DNA of 64,000 nt from Alistipes sp. (GTDB lineage Bacteria; Bacteroidota; Bacteroidia; Bacteroidales; Rikenellaceae): the NCBI GenBank assembly GCA_021202985.1, contig JAJQCA010000014.1, forward strand, positions 24,251 to 88,250. The letters run 5' to 3'. The notes beneath the pieces were generated by a model. The model saw nothing but the letters and a program-made list of their open reading frames with translations. It was not told where the DNA came from and did no database searches. Below are positions 35,401 through 43,415 of this stretch, piece by piece (positions within the stretch are counted from its first letter, which is position 1; each line of letters opens with the position of its first letter). The position numbers and the translations under genes are program-made.

Positions 35401-36957
35401 ATGAAGAAAATCACCATTGTAATGCTTGCGGCGGCGTTCTGCCTCGTATCATGCAGCGACGACGAGAAAGATGACAAAGGCGGCGGCAACGGCAACGAAC
35501 CGGTCGGGGATATTGTCATCGACCCCCTGATTACGGGCAATACGGAATTCAGTTTCGCCACGGGCGACCAGATAGGCCTGACGGTTACTAAGGCCGACGG
35601 CACAGCGGTCGCTGCCAACGCCGCGGTATCTTATGCCGGCAACCTGTTCACTACGGATATCGAATGGTACACCGACGACGCCTCCTCACAGGTTACCGCC
35701 TATTATCCCTACTCTGCGGCCGGAGCTCCCGCCACCGTTTCGGTAGCCACCGACCAGAGGGACGGATACCTCGGTTCGGAATTTCTCGCGGCTTCCAAAG
35801 CGGGCGTTACGCCGACGGTAAACGCCGTTAGCATGACCTTCGAGTCTCTCCTGACTCGTGTTACGATAAACGTGGATAACCAGTCCGCTGCGGATATCTC
35901 CGCCGTGATACTTCGCGGCCTGGTACCCTATGCCGACGTCGACCTTGCGGCCCTGGAGATTACCGCCCGCACATCGGGACCAGCGGCGGACATCACCATG
36001 CACGAGGCTGAAGCGGGCGCAACTTACGTGGCAATGGTTATCCCGCAGGAGGTTGCGTTTACCATCGTTGTGAAAACGGCCGACGGTATAGAGCTTACCG
36101 AAAAAATTAACGCCGCAACTCTGGAACAGGGCGGTGTGTACGGTGTACAGGTTGAAGTCCGGGACGACAGGATACATGCCATCGATTACGAAGATTTCGG
36201 CGACTCGTTCCGCTACGAAGGCGAGATATACAAGACCGTAAACCTGGCCAACGGTTCTAGGTGGATGGCTCAATCCCTTCGTTATGTACCGGAAGGTTAC
36301 ACCGTTTCCGAGGACCCCACGGCGGAGAGCCATATATGGTATCCTTACAGCACCGACGGCACCGATACCACACCGCTTACCTCGGATTCAGACGTGGAAG
36401 AGAGAGGCTTTCTGTACGACATTTACGCCGCTTTCGGTGGTATCGAAATTACGGAAGCCAACTGTTACGATTTTGAAGGCATTCGCGGTATCTGCCCCCC
36501 GGGATGGCATATACCCACGCGGGCGGAATACCTGGAGCTGGTAGACTCTTCTACAGCTGACGCTTTCGGAGGTGGATCCATCAAAAACCCGGATGCACTA
36601 TTTTATGATTCCGGATTAGATTATAGCCCGGTAACTATTGCAAACGAGCAGGGGTTTAATACTACCTTCTCGGGAACACGGATGAAGGCAAATTACACCA
36701 CAGCCGGTTCTTACCAGAAAACTGCCGCCACAGAAGCCAATTGTGAAATTGAGGAATGGGTAGGAGAACCGTCCATAAATTACCATATCACATCCACAGG
36801 TTATAAGCCTTCTTATAATAGCACCACAGGCGCGTTACAAAATATTCAGTTCTTCAGCCTTAACGCTAACTTCGCAAATTCATACCGGCAGGGCCGTTTG
36901 AATATTGTCTACGCCCATCATGAAATCGGGCAGCAATTACGCTGTATCCAGGACTAA
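35401..36957 (+). CDS. Fimbrillin-like lipoprotein with C-terminal FSU-type domain
   Basis: This 518-residue lipoprotein uses the ATG at 35401 (MKKITIVML, lipobox LVSC18). Residues 40-290 resemble Mfa-like/fimbrillin modules found as stand-alone proteins in Bacteroidales (FSFATGDQIGLTVTKADGT, AYYPYSA, MTFESLLTRVTINVDN, YVAMVIPQE, LEQGGVYGVQVEV). Residues 310-518 match the Fibrobacter major paralogous domain type (YKTVNLANGSRWMAQSLRYV, RGICPPGWHIPTRAEYLELV, GTRMKANYTTAG, terminal QQLRCIQD), a C-type-lectin-like fold. It lies 16 nt after the barrel gene and closes the operon. It may be a surface binding protein for the transporter or an unrelated adhesin carried with it. Confidence 0.78.
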   Translation: MKKITIVMLAAAFCLVSCSDDEKDDKGGGNGNEPVGDIVIDPLITGNTEFSFATGDQIGLTVTKADGTAVAANAAVSYAGNLFTTDIEWYTDDASSQVTAYYPYSAAGAPATVSVATDQRDGYLGSEFLAASKAGVTPTVNAVSMTFESLLTRVTINVDNQSAADISAVILRGLVPYADVDLAALEITARTSGPAADITMHEAEAGATYVAMVIPQEVAFTIVVKTADGIELTEKINAATLEQGGVYGVQVEVRDDRIHAIDYEDFGDSFRYEGEIYKTVNLANGSRWMAQSLRYVPEGYTVSEDPTAESHIWYPYSTDGTDTTPLTSDSDVEERGFLYDIYAAFGGIEITEANCYDFEGIRGICPPGWHIPTRAEYLELVDSSTADAFGGGSIKNPDALFYDSGLDYSPVTIANEQGFNTTFSGTRMKANYTTAGSYQKTAATEANCEIEEWVGEPSINYHITSTGYKPSYNSTTGALQNIQFFSLNANFANSYRQGRLNIVYAHHEIGQQLRCIQD

Positions 36958-36982
36958 TTCACGGTATAAGTTTATTATAAAT

Positions 36983-37020
36983 AAAAGTGACCCCGGCCTT
37001 CTGTGGCCGGGGTCACTTTT
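36983..37020. terminator. Bidirectional terminator between convergent operons
   Basis: A perfect 16-bp stem (AAAAGTGACCCCGGCC with GGCCGGGGTCACTTTT) has a 6-nt TTCTGT loop. The A and T runs lie at the ends of both arms, so it can stop transcripts from the plus-strand gene ending at 36957 and from the minus-strand gene ending at 37118. Confidence 0.92.
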
Positions 37021-37117
37021 ATTTTCTGGGTCCATTAAAATATTCTGTATTCAAAAAATACCGCAATTATCGTAAAGACCTAACCACCTATACTAACCAT
37101 TAGTATTAGCAGCCCTG

Positions 37118-37681
37118 TCACGAAAGCAGGATATACACCACCGGTATAAGCAGCCCGGCGATAAGGTACCATTTGCCGCGGCCGGCAAGCCCTTTTTTGC
37201 CGCGGACCATAAACAACCCCGACACCGCGAGGAAAAGCAGCGATACCGCGAACAGGTCCGCCATAACGCTCCATCCCCGCACCTTACTGTAATGGAGTTT
37301 GTTTATCCAGTAGACGAACGGGCGCTTGCGGTGGACTTCGTAGTCGAGCCTTCCGTCGGCGCTGTCGTAAACCCCTACCCCGCCGTCCAGCATCAGGCGG
37401 GAGTGCCTGTCGTCTATGGGCATAATGCGCCGCAGGGCCGGGAGGTCGCTCCCGGCACCGTTCCAAGCGGCGGCAAGCCCGTCACCGTTGAGCCCGGAGG
37501 GCAATTGCACGGTGTGGTTGGCGCTCCTGTAAGCCGGGTCCGACTCTCCCATATGGTTGAGCAGGATACCCGAAATGCCGTAAACAAGACACAGGCCCAC
37601 CACCACGTACCCCAGGTCGCGGTGGATTACCCGCAGCCAGCGCGTGGCCTTATTCTCCCAGGATTTCATATTCTTCGCCAT
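37118..37681 (-). CDS. PepSY-associated transmembrane protein
   Basis: This 187-residue inner-membrane protein has helices at about 22-42, 138-160 and 168-187, and a periplasmic loop between the first two carrying PepSY-like sequence (IMPIDDRHSRLMLDGGVGVYDSADGRLDYEVHRKRPFVYWINKLHYSK). The opening WLRVIHRDLGYVVVGLCLVYGISGILLNH and the closing KLHYSKVRGWSVMADLFAVSLLFLAVSGLFMV are the signature of PepSY_TM-like proteins, which in Bacteroidetes often accompany siderophore or haem uptake and may reduce the metal at the inner membrane. It overlaps the upstream OB-fold lipoprotein gene by 32 nt and is the last gene of the minus-strand operon. Confidence 0.82.
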   Translation of the reverse strand: MAKNMKSWENKATRWLRVIHRDLGYVVVGLCLVYGISGILLNHMGESDPAYRSANHTVQLPSGLNGDGLAAAWNGAGSDLPALRRIMPIDDRHSRLMLDGGVGVYDSADGRLDYEVHRKRPFVYWINKLHYSKVRGWSVMADLFAVSLLFLAVSGLFMVRGKKGLAGRGKWYLIAGLLIPVVYILLS

Positions 37682-38201
37682 CCATGTAATATATGGCGTA
37701 GTAGTCCTTCCCGTTCTCCTGCATCCACTGCTTCATTCCCTCTATGTTGGCGATTTCCGCCTGACAGGTTTCGGCCGAACCGTCCTCGGCAAGAGCCTTC
37801 TCGCTGAGGTCTTTCTCGAGCTGGTCGAGGTATTCCTCGCTCAGACGGCGTTCCTGGAGCTTGCCCGTAATTGCCAGCTCCGAACCGACCAGTTCACGGT
37901 TGAACCCCCCTATATTGCCTTTAGCCTCCACGCGGAACGAAAGATTCTGGTCCTCGCCCACGACAAAACACCTCTTACCCGAGTGTTTGCAGGTGTGGGT
38001 AACGTAACCGCGCACGGTAATGTCCTGCCCCACGAGGTCCCCGGCGACGGGCATCAGGTCGTCGATGGTGTAAACCGTACCGGCAGCCGGGGCCAGTTCC
38101 GTGGCAGGACCGTCGGCGGCACTGTTGTTCGAATTCCTTGCGTTCCCTCCGCACGAGGCGAGCAGTGCGGCCACGGCGGCGAATAAAAGTAATTTTTTCA
38201 T
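37650..38201 (-). CDS. Small lipoprotein with OB-fold-like domain
   Basis: This 183-residue lipoprotein uses the ATG at 38201 (MKKLLLFAAVAALLASC). The longer frame to 38303 runs into the preceding gene and is rejected. Residues 55-130 resemble the OB-fold tRNA_anti-like domain (VAGDLVGQDITVRGYVTHTCKHSGKRCFVVGEDQNLSFRVEAKGNIGGF, ELVGSELAITGKLQERRL). A C-x6-C pair (Cys in HTCKHSGKRCF) could bind a metal. The acidic C-terminal helix ends EYEILGE. It begins 14 nt after the DUF4857 gene stop and overlaps the PepSY gene. Periplasmic role unknown; a metal-handling function is suggested only by the neighbours. Confidence 0.7.
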   Translation of the reverse strand: MKKLLLFAAVAALLASCGGNARNSNNSAADGPATELAPAAGTVYTIDDLMPVAGDLVGQDITVRGYVTHTCKHSGKRCFVVGEDQNLSFRVEAKGNIGGFNRELVGSELAITGKLQERRLSEEYLDQLEKDLSEKALAEDGSAETCQAEIANIEGMKQWMQENGKDYYAIYYMDGEEYEILGE

Positions 38202-38214
38202 GGCATTATATATT

Positions 38215-39489
38215 TTAATCGTTTGTTTCTTTCTTATCCGGTGCCGGTATGCGGCCAATTCCGCGGTATCCGGGCAATACCGCCACGGCAAGCAGCCCTG
38301 CAAGGCCGGTCAAAAGTACGTAGACGGTGAGCGCTATCCTCTTGCGGCAGCAGCCGGCCGCGGTAAACCACAGAACCAGCGCGGCGAGAATGTTGGCGAC
38401 GAGGGCCATAGGGCCGGTAAAGTTGAGCCGGGGAGAGATGTAAGCCGAATTCCGGTGTTCCAACGTAATGTATGCGGGGAACAGTATCGCCGAAGCTCTA
38501 TCCCACGCGTTTGGCCGCCGGGCGATGGAATGGGTATCGACCCGCCCGAGCGTAAGGTTGTCCAGAGCGTAGTACCGGCACCCTTTTGCACCGGTTACGG
38601 TCACGGTCCAGTAGAGCAGGTTGGCCATAATGCTCACCTGCTCCGTGTAGGGGTCTATCGGGTCCATATCCAGCCGGACGGTCTCGTAACCGCCCTGCAA
38701 ATCGCTCTCGATAATATATACGTTGCCGCCTTTGTCGAAAAGGAAGCCGTAAAACCGCTTATTGGCCACTTCGTACATCGAGAACCAGAGTATGTCTACC
38801 GTTTCTCCTAACCCGGTGTCGCGTACATAGGGGCGGCCGTTAACCATTTTGATGTGGTATAACCGGCCGGCGGCATCGAGGCTGAAATAGCCCTCGTCAT
38901 AAGCCTTACGGGGCGACGGATTACCGGACGCCCACCGGGCGGGAAACGTAAACCCGGACTTGTCGAACGCCTGCCGGAACCGGTCGCTTTTTTCCCGGTC
39001 CACCGAGTTGCTTTCCGCGTCGATAAACTCCACCCCGGCTCCCAGCCGCATCACGTCGGGCGGAATTTCCAGCCCCAGCCGTTTGGGCATAGACTCGAAA
39101 AGGATGTACAAACCCGGTTCGGGCTGCGAGAGACTGCGGGGATTGTACCTGAAAACGAACGAGGTGGACCTAAGCAACTGCGGCGTCACTTCGTACCCGC
39201 CTATGCTGTCCGGCAGGCGACCGTCGGTCATCAACTGGCGGTAATTAAGCAGGGGCATCAGCGAATCGAACTGCGCAGCTGTATATTTGTTACCGTCCAT
39301 ATCGGTGAGCGGGGTCTGCTTGTCGCCGTAATCGATCAGCCCGAACTGGCTGAGCACCGAGCTGTAATAAACCACCGGATACCTGTCTGGTGAATAGGTA
39401 GCCTTGTGCACCAGAGCGGGCAGCGCCCAGAGGGCGGCGAAAGTCGTACAGGCGAGTATGAGGGCGTATATCGTATTTTGTCGTTTCAT
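38215..39489 (-). CDS. DUF4857-family membrane protein
   Basis: This 424-residue protein has an N-terminal hydrophobic helix (about 7-27), a large extracytoplasmic region and two C-terminal helices (about 345-370 and 378-412) before a charged tail. The sequence matches the DUF4857 type as I know it: YYSSVLSQFGLIDYGDKQTPLTDMDGNKYTAAQFDSLMPLLNYRQLM is the key region, followed by LLRSTSFVFRYNPRSLSQPEPGLYILFES. It lies between the ABC permease gene (12 nt) and the OB-fold lipoprotein gene (13 nt) and probably acts with the transporter. Its molecular function is not established to my knowledge. Confidence 0.75.
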   Translation of the reverse strand: MKRQNTIYALILACTTFAALWALPALVHKATYSPDRYPVVYYSSVLSQFGLIDYGDKQTPLTDMDGNKYTAAQFDSLMPLLNYRQLMTDGRLPDSIGGYEVTPQLLRSTSFVFRYNPRSLSQPEPGLYILFESMPKRLGLEIPPDVMRLGAGVEFIDAESNSVDREKSDRFRQAFDKSGFTFPARWASGNPSPRKAYDEGYFSLDAAGRLYHIKMVNGRPYVRDTGLGETVDILWFSMYEVANKRFYGFLFDKGGNVYIIESDLQGGYETVRLDMDPIDPYTEQVSIMANLLYWTVTVTGAKGCRYYALDNLTLGRVDTHSIARRPNAWDRASAILFPAYITLEHRNSAYISPRLNFTGPMALVANILAALVLWFTAAGCCRKRIALTVYVLLTGLAGLLAVAVLPGYRGIGRIPAPDKKETND

Positions 39490-39501
39490 GTTCGCTAATT
39501 A

Positions 39502-40173
39502 TTATTGCACCCCCTCCTTAAACCTCGCCGCGGAGTAGAACGGGAAGGTAAACCCTATTATCGCAAGCACTACCAGCCACGGGAGGAACCGGATGTAACC
39601 ACCCGAAAGCGAGGCAATAAGAAAGAAAGAGCATAGGCAAATACCTACCAACCCGTCGAATATCTTCTGCCGCCAAACAGGTTCCAGTACCACCCACGCG
39701 GTAACAAGGTAAGCTAACAGCCCGCAAAGGAACCACGGCAGCGACCGCAGGAACATTCCCGCCACTATCTCGCCCGGATAGTAAACCGACATACCGGCCA
39801 CCAGTACGATATCCGTAACGACAAACAGCGCCCCGATAACCGCGACACCGTAAGTGAGCAACGCCCGCACTATCCGGTTCTCCGCCAAAGGCAGGTGAAG
39901 CGTCAGTTTAAGCCTCTTATCGGTCATCTCCGGCACGAACTGCGACACGGCTACGAGCACACCCGCCACAGCCGGAAGCCACTGCATAAAGGCCGGAAGC
40001 AGGGAGGTATCTTTAGTTATAACGTTGTTCCATGCCGAAACGGCCCCGAAAACCCGGAACTCCTGCGCCACATTCAGGAACGCGTAGACCACAGCGGCCG
40101 CCATAAGAGCCACCGCGAGCAGGACGCTCCTGCGCGTCTTAATCCATTCCTTATAAAAAAATGCCTTGTACAT
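39502..40173 (-). CDS. ABC-2-like transporter membrane subunit
   Basis: This 223-residue protein has about six hydrophobic helices (15-35, 65-85, 103-128, 138-162, 173-190, 193-212). It opens MYKAFFYKEWIKTRRSVLLAVALM, the usual start of ABC-2 type permeases (short cytoplasmic KEWxKxRR before helix 1). Its start lies 3 nt after the stop of the ATPase gene, so the two form a transporter. Small size and a single permease gene suggest a homodimer. Substrate unknown. Confidence 0.8.
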   Translation of the reverse strand: MYKAFFYKEWIKTRRSVLLAVALMAAAVVYAFLNVAQEFRVFGAVSAWNNVITKDTSLLPAFMQWLPAVAGVLVAVSQFVPEMTDKRLKLTLHLPLAENRIVRALLTYGVAVIGALFVVTDIVLVAGMSVYYPGEIVAGMFLRSLPWFLCGLLAYLVTAWVVLEPVWRQKIFDGLVGICLCSFFLIASLSGGYIRFLPWLVVLAIIGFTFPFYSAARFKEGVQ

Positions 40174-40176
40174 ATC

Positions 40177-41052
40177 CTAATATTTTCCGGTCAAACCTAT
40201 AAACGCATCCTCCAGTGACAACTTCTCTTCACTGACCCCGGCCACGCCGTAAGGCTCGAGCAACCGACCAACCTCGCCGGCCGTAAGGAACGAATAGGTC
40301 TCGTAATTCTCCCCGATTCCCGAGGTATTCCACAACCCTTCCACCTTCGGAGGTACGGGCCGCGAAGAGATGAAGCGGAACCTTCGGAAGCCCTCCATAA
40401 TTTCCTTAGTCGGGCGGTGGATAAGGATACGGCCGTAGTCCATTATTATACAGTCGTCTATCAGCATCTCCATATCCTGAATGATGTGTGACGTAAGGAA
40501 TACCGTCTTGTCTTCGGCTGTGGCATATTCGCGTAGGTATTCTACGAACAACCTGCGGTAGCCAGGGTCGAGACCCATCGAAAAATCGTCGAGGATAAGC
40601 AGTTCCGGGTCCTGCGCGAAGAGCAGCCCCAAAGCCACCTGCGACCTCTGACCGCACGACATCGTGCTGAGTTTTTGCGTAGGGGTAACCTGCAACTTAG
40701 ACAAAAGTTCGTAATAGGCTTCCCGTTTCCACCGCGGGAAGAAATTACTGTAAAACCGCTCGATCTGCTGCACGTTGAAATAGGAGTGCTGTATGTGCCC
40801 TTCGAGCAGCAGGCCGATGCGGGCCTTGGTTTCGGGGGTGAGATTGTCCATCCTCTCGCCGAATATCCGGCAAACTCCGGAGCGCGGTTTTAGGTAACCG
40901 TTCAGGATGTTAATTATCGTTGTTTTGCCTGTGCCGTTCTTGCCCAGAAGGCCGACGACGCTGCCCCTGCCGACTTCGAAATTAAGGTCCTGATAGATAA
41001 GCCGGGTTCCGTAGTAATGCGTAATATCCTCGCACCGAATAACTGGGTCCAT
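40177..41052 (-). CDS. ABC transporter ATP-binding protein
   Basis: This 291-residue ABC ATPase has Walker A GKNGTGKTT (37-45), a Q-loop region around LLLEGHIQHSYF, signature MSCGQRSQVALG (SCGQ instead of LSGGQ), Walker B LLILDDFSMGLD and an H-loop TSHI. The catalytic glutamate position holds Asp156 (LDD rather than LDE), seen in some exporters with altered activity. The C-terminal 80 residues (RRFRFISSRPVPPKVEGLW, LLEPYGVAGVSEEKLSLEDAFIGLTGK) are typical of ABC-2 partners. It is the first gene of the minus-strand operon and carries a consensus-like promoter upstream. Confidence 0.9.
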   Translation of the reverse strand: MDPVIRCEDITHYYGTRLIYQDLNFEVGRGSVVGLLGKNGTGKTTIINILNGYLKPRSGVCRIFGERMDNLTPETKARIGLLLEGHIQHSYFNVQQIERFYSNFFPRWKREAYYELLSKLQVTPTQKLSTMSCGQRSQVALGLLFAQDPELLILDDFSMGLDPGYRRLFVEYLREYATAEDKTVFLTSHIIQDMEMLIDDCIIMDYGRILIHRPTKEIMEGFRRFRFISSRPVPPKVEGLWNTSGIGENYETYSFLTAGEVGRLLEPYGVAGVSEEKLSLEDAFIGLTGKY

Positions 41053-41113
41053 GTAAATCGGATTATGGTCAGCGCCCTTTGCGTCCCGAAAGACCCAGTG
41101 CGCTAAAATTTAA

Positions 41114-41144
41114 CAAAATAAGTAAAAATTTACCGCATACACAA
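41114..41144 (-). promoter_or_regulatory. Promoter candidate for the ABC/DUF4857/PepSY operon
   Basis: On the minus strand, TTG (41144-41142), a 20-nt spacer and TTATTTTG (41121-41114) match the consensus in all but one -7 base. This lies about 60 nt before the ATPase start. The rest of the 41053-41323 gap is AT-rich with no gene. Confidence 0.5.
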
Positions 41145-41228
41145 CCGCCAATTCATGGTATTTGCACACCGGATGGACCTATTTTGCAATTTTACGGGCT
41201 TCCGGCGATATGGTATCATAAAAAGTTT

Positions 41229-41236
41229 TATATTTG
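41229..41236 (+). promoter_or_regulatory. -7 promoter box upstream of the sigma-factor remnant
   Basis: TATATTTG is an exact TAnnTTTG box 88 nt before the remnant's ATG; a -33 element is not clear (ATGG, 15 nt upstream, is too close). It may be a surviving part of the old sigma-gene promoter. Confidence 0.4.
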
Positions 41237-41323
41237 TGATACAAGGTCATTGGCGTAATTACCGCAAACCGGCGGTATCTTTTTTCATTCGTATCATCCT
41301 GAACCTGCTAACCTACATGCGCC

Positions 41324-41455
41324 ATGTCAACACACCAACCAGATAAAGAACTTGCCCGGCTGCTCTGTTTCGGCGACGAGTCGGCATTCTGCCTGCTTAC
41401 GCCCGCTACTGGCAACGGATAAAGTTTTTCTGTTACCGGTTTCTCCGATACCCGG
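41324..41455 (+). pseudogene. Truncated and frameshifted ECF sigma-70 factor remnant
   Basis: From the ATG at 41324 the frame reads MSTHQPDKELARLLCFGDESAF, the standard opening of Bacteroidetes ECF sigma factors. After CLL, near 41396, a one-base deletion shifts the frame; the next frame continues YARYWQRIKFFCYRFLRYP, again typical of sigma region 2 (YxRYWxRIxxFCYRFL). Homology then stops near 41450, where the opposing esterase remnant begins. Only about 45 of the usual 180 or so residues remain and no FecR-type anti-sigma gene follows. It is non-functional as written. Confidence 0.8.
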
Positions 41456-41765
41456 CAGGCGCCCGCGGCACCTGAACCTCAACGGTCCATTCGCCCCCGG
41501 CATCCACCACTGCCCGCACATCCCGGTCCGCCCAACTCACCGTTACGGCAACCTCGTCGCCTGTGGTGCCGAGGCCCCGGACACAAAGCGGCTTACCCTG
41601 CTGGACGACCATATTATGGCCGAAAATACCGTGAACCGTGAAACCTTGTTCCACGCCCACGGGAGGCCCATCGGGGTCCGGGTCGCTATTTTCCATTTCG
41701 CCCGCGCTACCCGAATAATGGACAAGTGCCAGAAACAAGGCCGGTAAAAGGAACTGTGGTTTCAT
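41433..41765 (-). pseudogene. Truncated sialate O-acetylesterase-like gene (N-terminal fragment)
   Basis: This 110-residue frame starts with a signal peptide (MKPQFLLPALFLALVHYSGSAG). It continues with the first beta-domain of SGNH-type sialate O-acetylesterases: VHGIFGHNMVVQQGKPLCVRGLGTTGDEVAVTVSWADRDVRAVVDAGGEWTVEVQVPRAPAG is the region. It then runs into the sigma-factor remnant and ends RRNR. Full-length enzymes are 450-700 residues, and the whole catalytic SGNH domain is missing. An export signal remains, so a short inactive product could still be made. It is probably a relic of a deleted glycan locus. Confidence 0.75.
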
Positions 41766-41852
41766 AGTCGTCTGGTTTAGTTATAATGTATACAACCGGG
41801 AACCGGACAACTGGGGTTCGGTAGGGGATAAAACAGCACGAAAGCGAAAAGT

Positions 41853-43154
41853 TCAGGGCTTCTTCCGGTTTGCCAACATCCTGTGTAGTACCGGCATGAC
41901 AAAGACTACCGCCAAAGGAAGCATAAAAATCAGGACGGGGTGCTGGTCGACGATTGAAAACTCGTCTTCCCGACACATATTCTGGAACATGGTAATCAGA
42001 AGGACCCCTATCTCCAGCACAACCACCGTTATCAGCAGCAGCACGCTTTCCATGTGGGAAGTCATCAGTTCCGATACGCGCACATCTACGCAATAAAGGA
42101 CGTAAACCGCAATCACAACGGCGATAATAAGAAGGATAATGTAGAGGAAAACCTCCCAGTTATTCTCCCTGTAATCCGCCGATAGGATTTCACCGACCGC
42201 CGCGTCCTCGAATACGGTAAGGTCGAGAGCGTCTATATCCAACGGCCCCGTATAGTAACGGGCAATCCTCACATGGTTGACTATTTTGCCCCACAGGCCC
42301 GGCTGCGGACTGTCGGACCCGTTCACCACGGCGCGCACGAAAAAGTTGTTTCGAACGTCAACCCCGTCGACGAACACCACTTCCGAGGCTTCCTGCAACA
42401 ATCCGGACACAAAATTGCTCCCCGCTCGGACAGACGGGTCCTGGCTGTGGAATATTACCCTAAGGGTGGTAGGGCCATGTTTAAAATCCCGCGACGCGTC
42501 CATCATCATCCTCACCGACTTTACCATCTGCGTCATGGCGCGCTTACCGGTGAAATTATAATCGGGGAAATAGAGATTAACCGCGGCTATACCCTGCTCG
42601 TCTTCCTGCATCATTGTGAACATATAGACGATAAAGCGGCGGATGGCTTCGCGGTTACGGATAAACCGAAGGGTCCGCTCCGTCCCGTCGCACCGGAACA
42701 TTATCTCGCGGCTCGCCTGCGGGTAGGGCACTTTGCCGGTGGTATCGGTTTCCACCGATGCCGGGCGCAGGCGGCCGTCGAGGCTAAACTCCCGGACGAT
42801 AAAACTCCTCGACAGGTTCCTACCGGGGTCTTCGCCGAGGAAATAGTTGTAAAAAAGAGCCTGCTGCGACACTCCTTCGAGCGAGTCGATCAGCGCTTCT
42901 ATCCCCGCCACGTCCCGTACAAGCCGGTTCAGGTCCACCTCCCGGCCCACGAAGCGGGAAAGGAACCCGTCCAGGTCCGAGACATAAACCGTATCCCTTA
43001 CGACCACCGTATCGCGCGGGAGTTCCTCAATCCACTCTATACCGAACGGAGTCTCCTTGTAATAGGTCGGTGGATACGGGATAACCTCCTGCGCTGACAG
43101 CGGGGTGAAAACGGCAAACGAGAGAAAAATGTATTTTAGGATAGGATATCGCAT
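41853..43154 (-). CDS. Exported membrane protein of unknown function at the 3' end of the eCIS cluster
   Basis: This 433-residue protein has a signal peptide (MRYPILKYIFLSFAVFTPLSAQ), a long extracytoplasmic region and three C-terminal hydrophobic helices (about 328-350, 368-388 and 405-425), ending HRMLANRKKP. I do not recognise a family. The soluble part has DTVVVRDTVYVSDLDGFLSRFVGREVDLNRLV and a possible alpha/beta fold (HGPTTLRVIFHSQDPSVRAGSNFVSGLLQEASEVVFVDGVDVRN). It is co-directional with the eCIS genes but separated from the AAA ATPase gene by 261 bp with no clear terminator, so membership of the cluster is uncertain. If it belongs, it might be a membrane receptor or release factor; that is a guess. 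Confidence 0.6.
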   Translation of the reverse strand: MRYPILKYIFLSFAVFTPLSAQEVIPYPPTYYKETPFGIEWIEELPRDTVVVRDTVYVSDLDGFLSRFVGREVDLNRLVRDVAGIEALIDSLEGVSQQALFYNYFLGEDPGRNLSRSFIVREFSLDGRLRPASVETDTTGKVPYPQASREIMFRCDGTERTLRFIRNREAIRRFIVYMFTMMQEDEQGIAAVNLYFPDYNFTGKRAMTQMVKSVRMMMDASRDFKHGPTTLRVIFHSQDPSVRAGSNFVSGLLQEASEVVFVDGVDVRNNFFVRAVVNGSDSPQPGLWGKIVNHVRIARYYTGPLDIDALDLTVFEDAAVGEILSADYRENNWEVFLYIILLIIAVVIAVYVLYCVDVRVSELMTSHMESVLLLITVVVLEIGVLLITMFQNMCREDEFSIVDQHPVLIFMLPLAVVFVMPVLHRMLANRKKP

Positions 43155-43415
43155 GGTCGGCGGGTTAATTATGCAGGAGTAAGTATTTGGTTGCGTCGAT
43201 GCACAAATTTTATGTCTAACGATTACTGGTCTTCTACCACAGGCAGGTTGGTGTGGGGCGGGTTTGTTATACGGTAGGCACCTTTATATCGACCGTAATC
43301 GAGTGGTTGTTTCGCCGGGGTTCCATCCCTATTCCGTCCAAAAGCAAAAGTGCCGTATGCGCGGTTGTCGCGTTCTTTTCGGGACCTGCGTTTTGGAAAT
43401 CAAAGGCGTACCTGG
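43155..43415. other. Gap between the membrane protein and the AAA ATPase genes
   Basis: These 261 bp contain no supported gene. On the minus strand a TAAAATTTG stretch resembles the -7 box with one extra base and could mark a separate promoter for the membrane protein gene. Confidence 0.35.

Noticed and set aside
41352..41747. 131-codon plus-strand frame across the esterase remnant
   Set aside because: Its sequence has no family features. The same DNA encodes the recognisable esterase N-terminus on the other strand and a sigma-factor fragment in another plus-strand frame.
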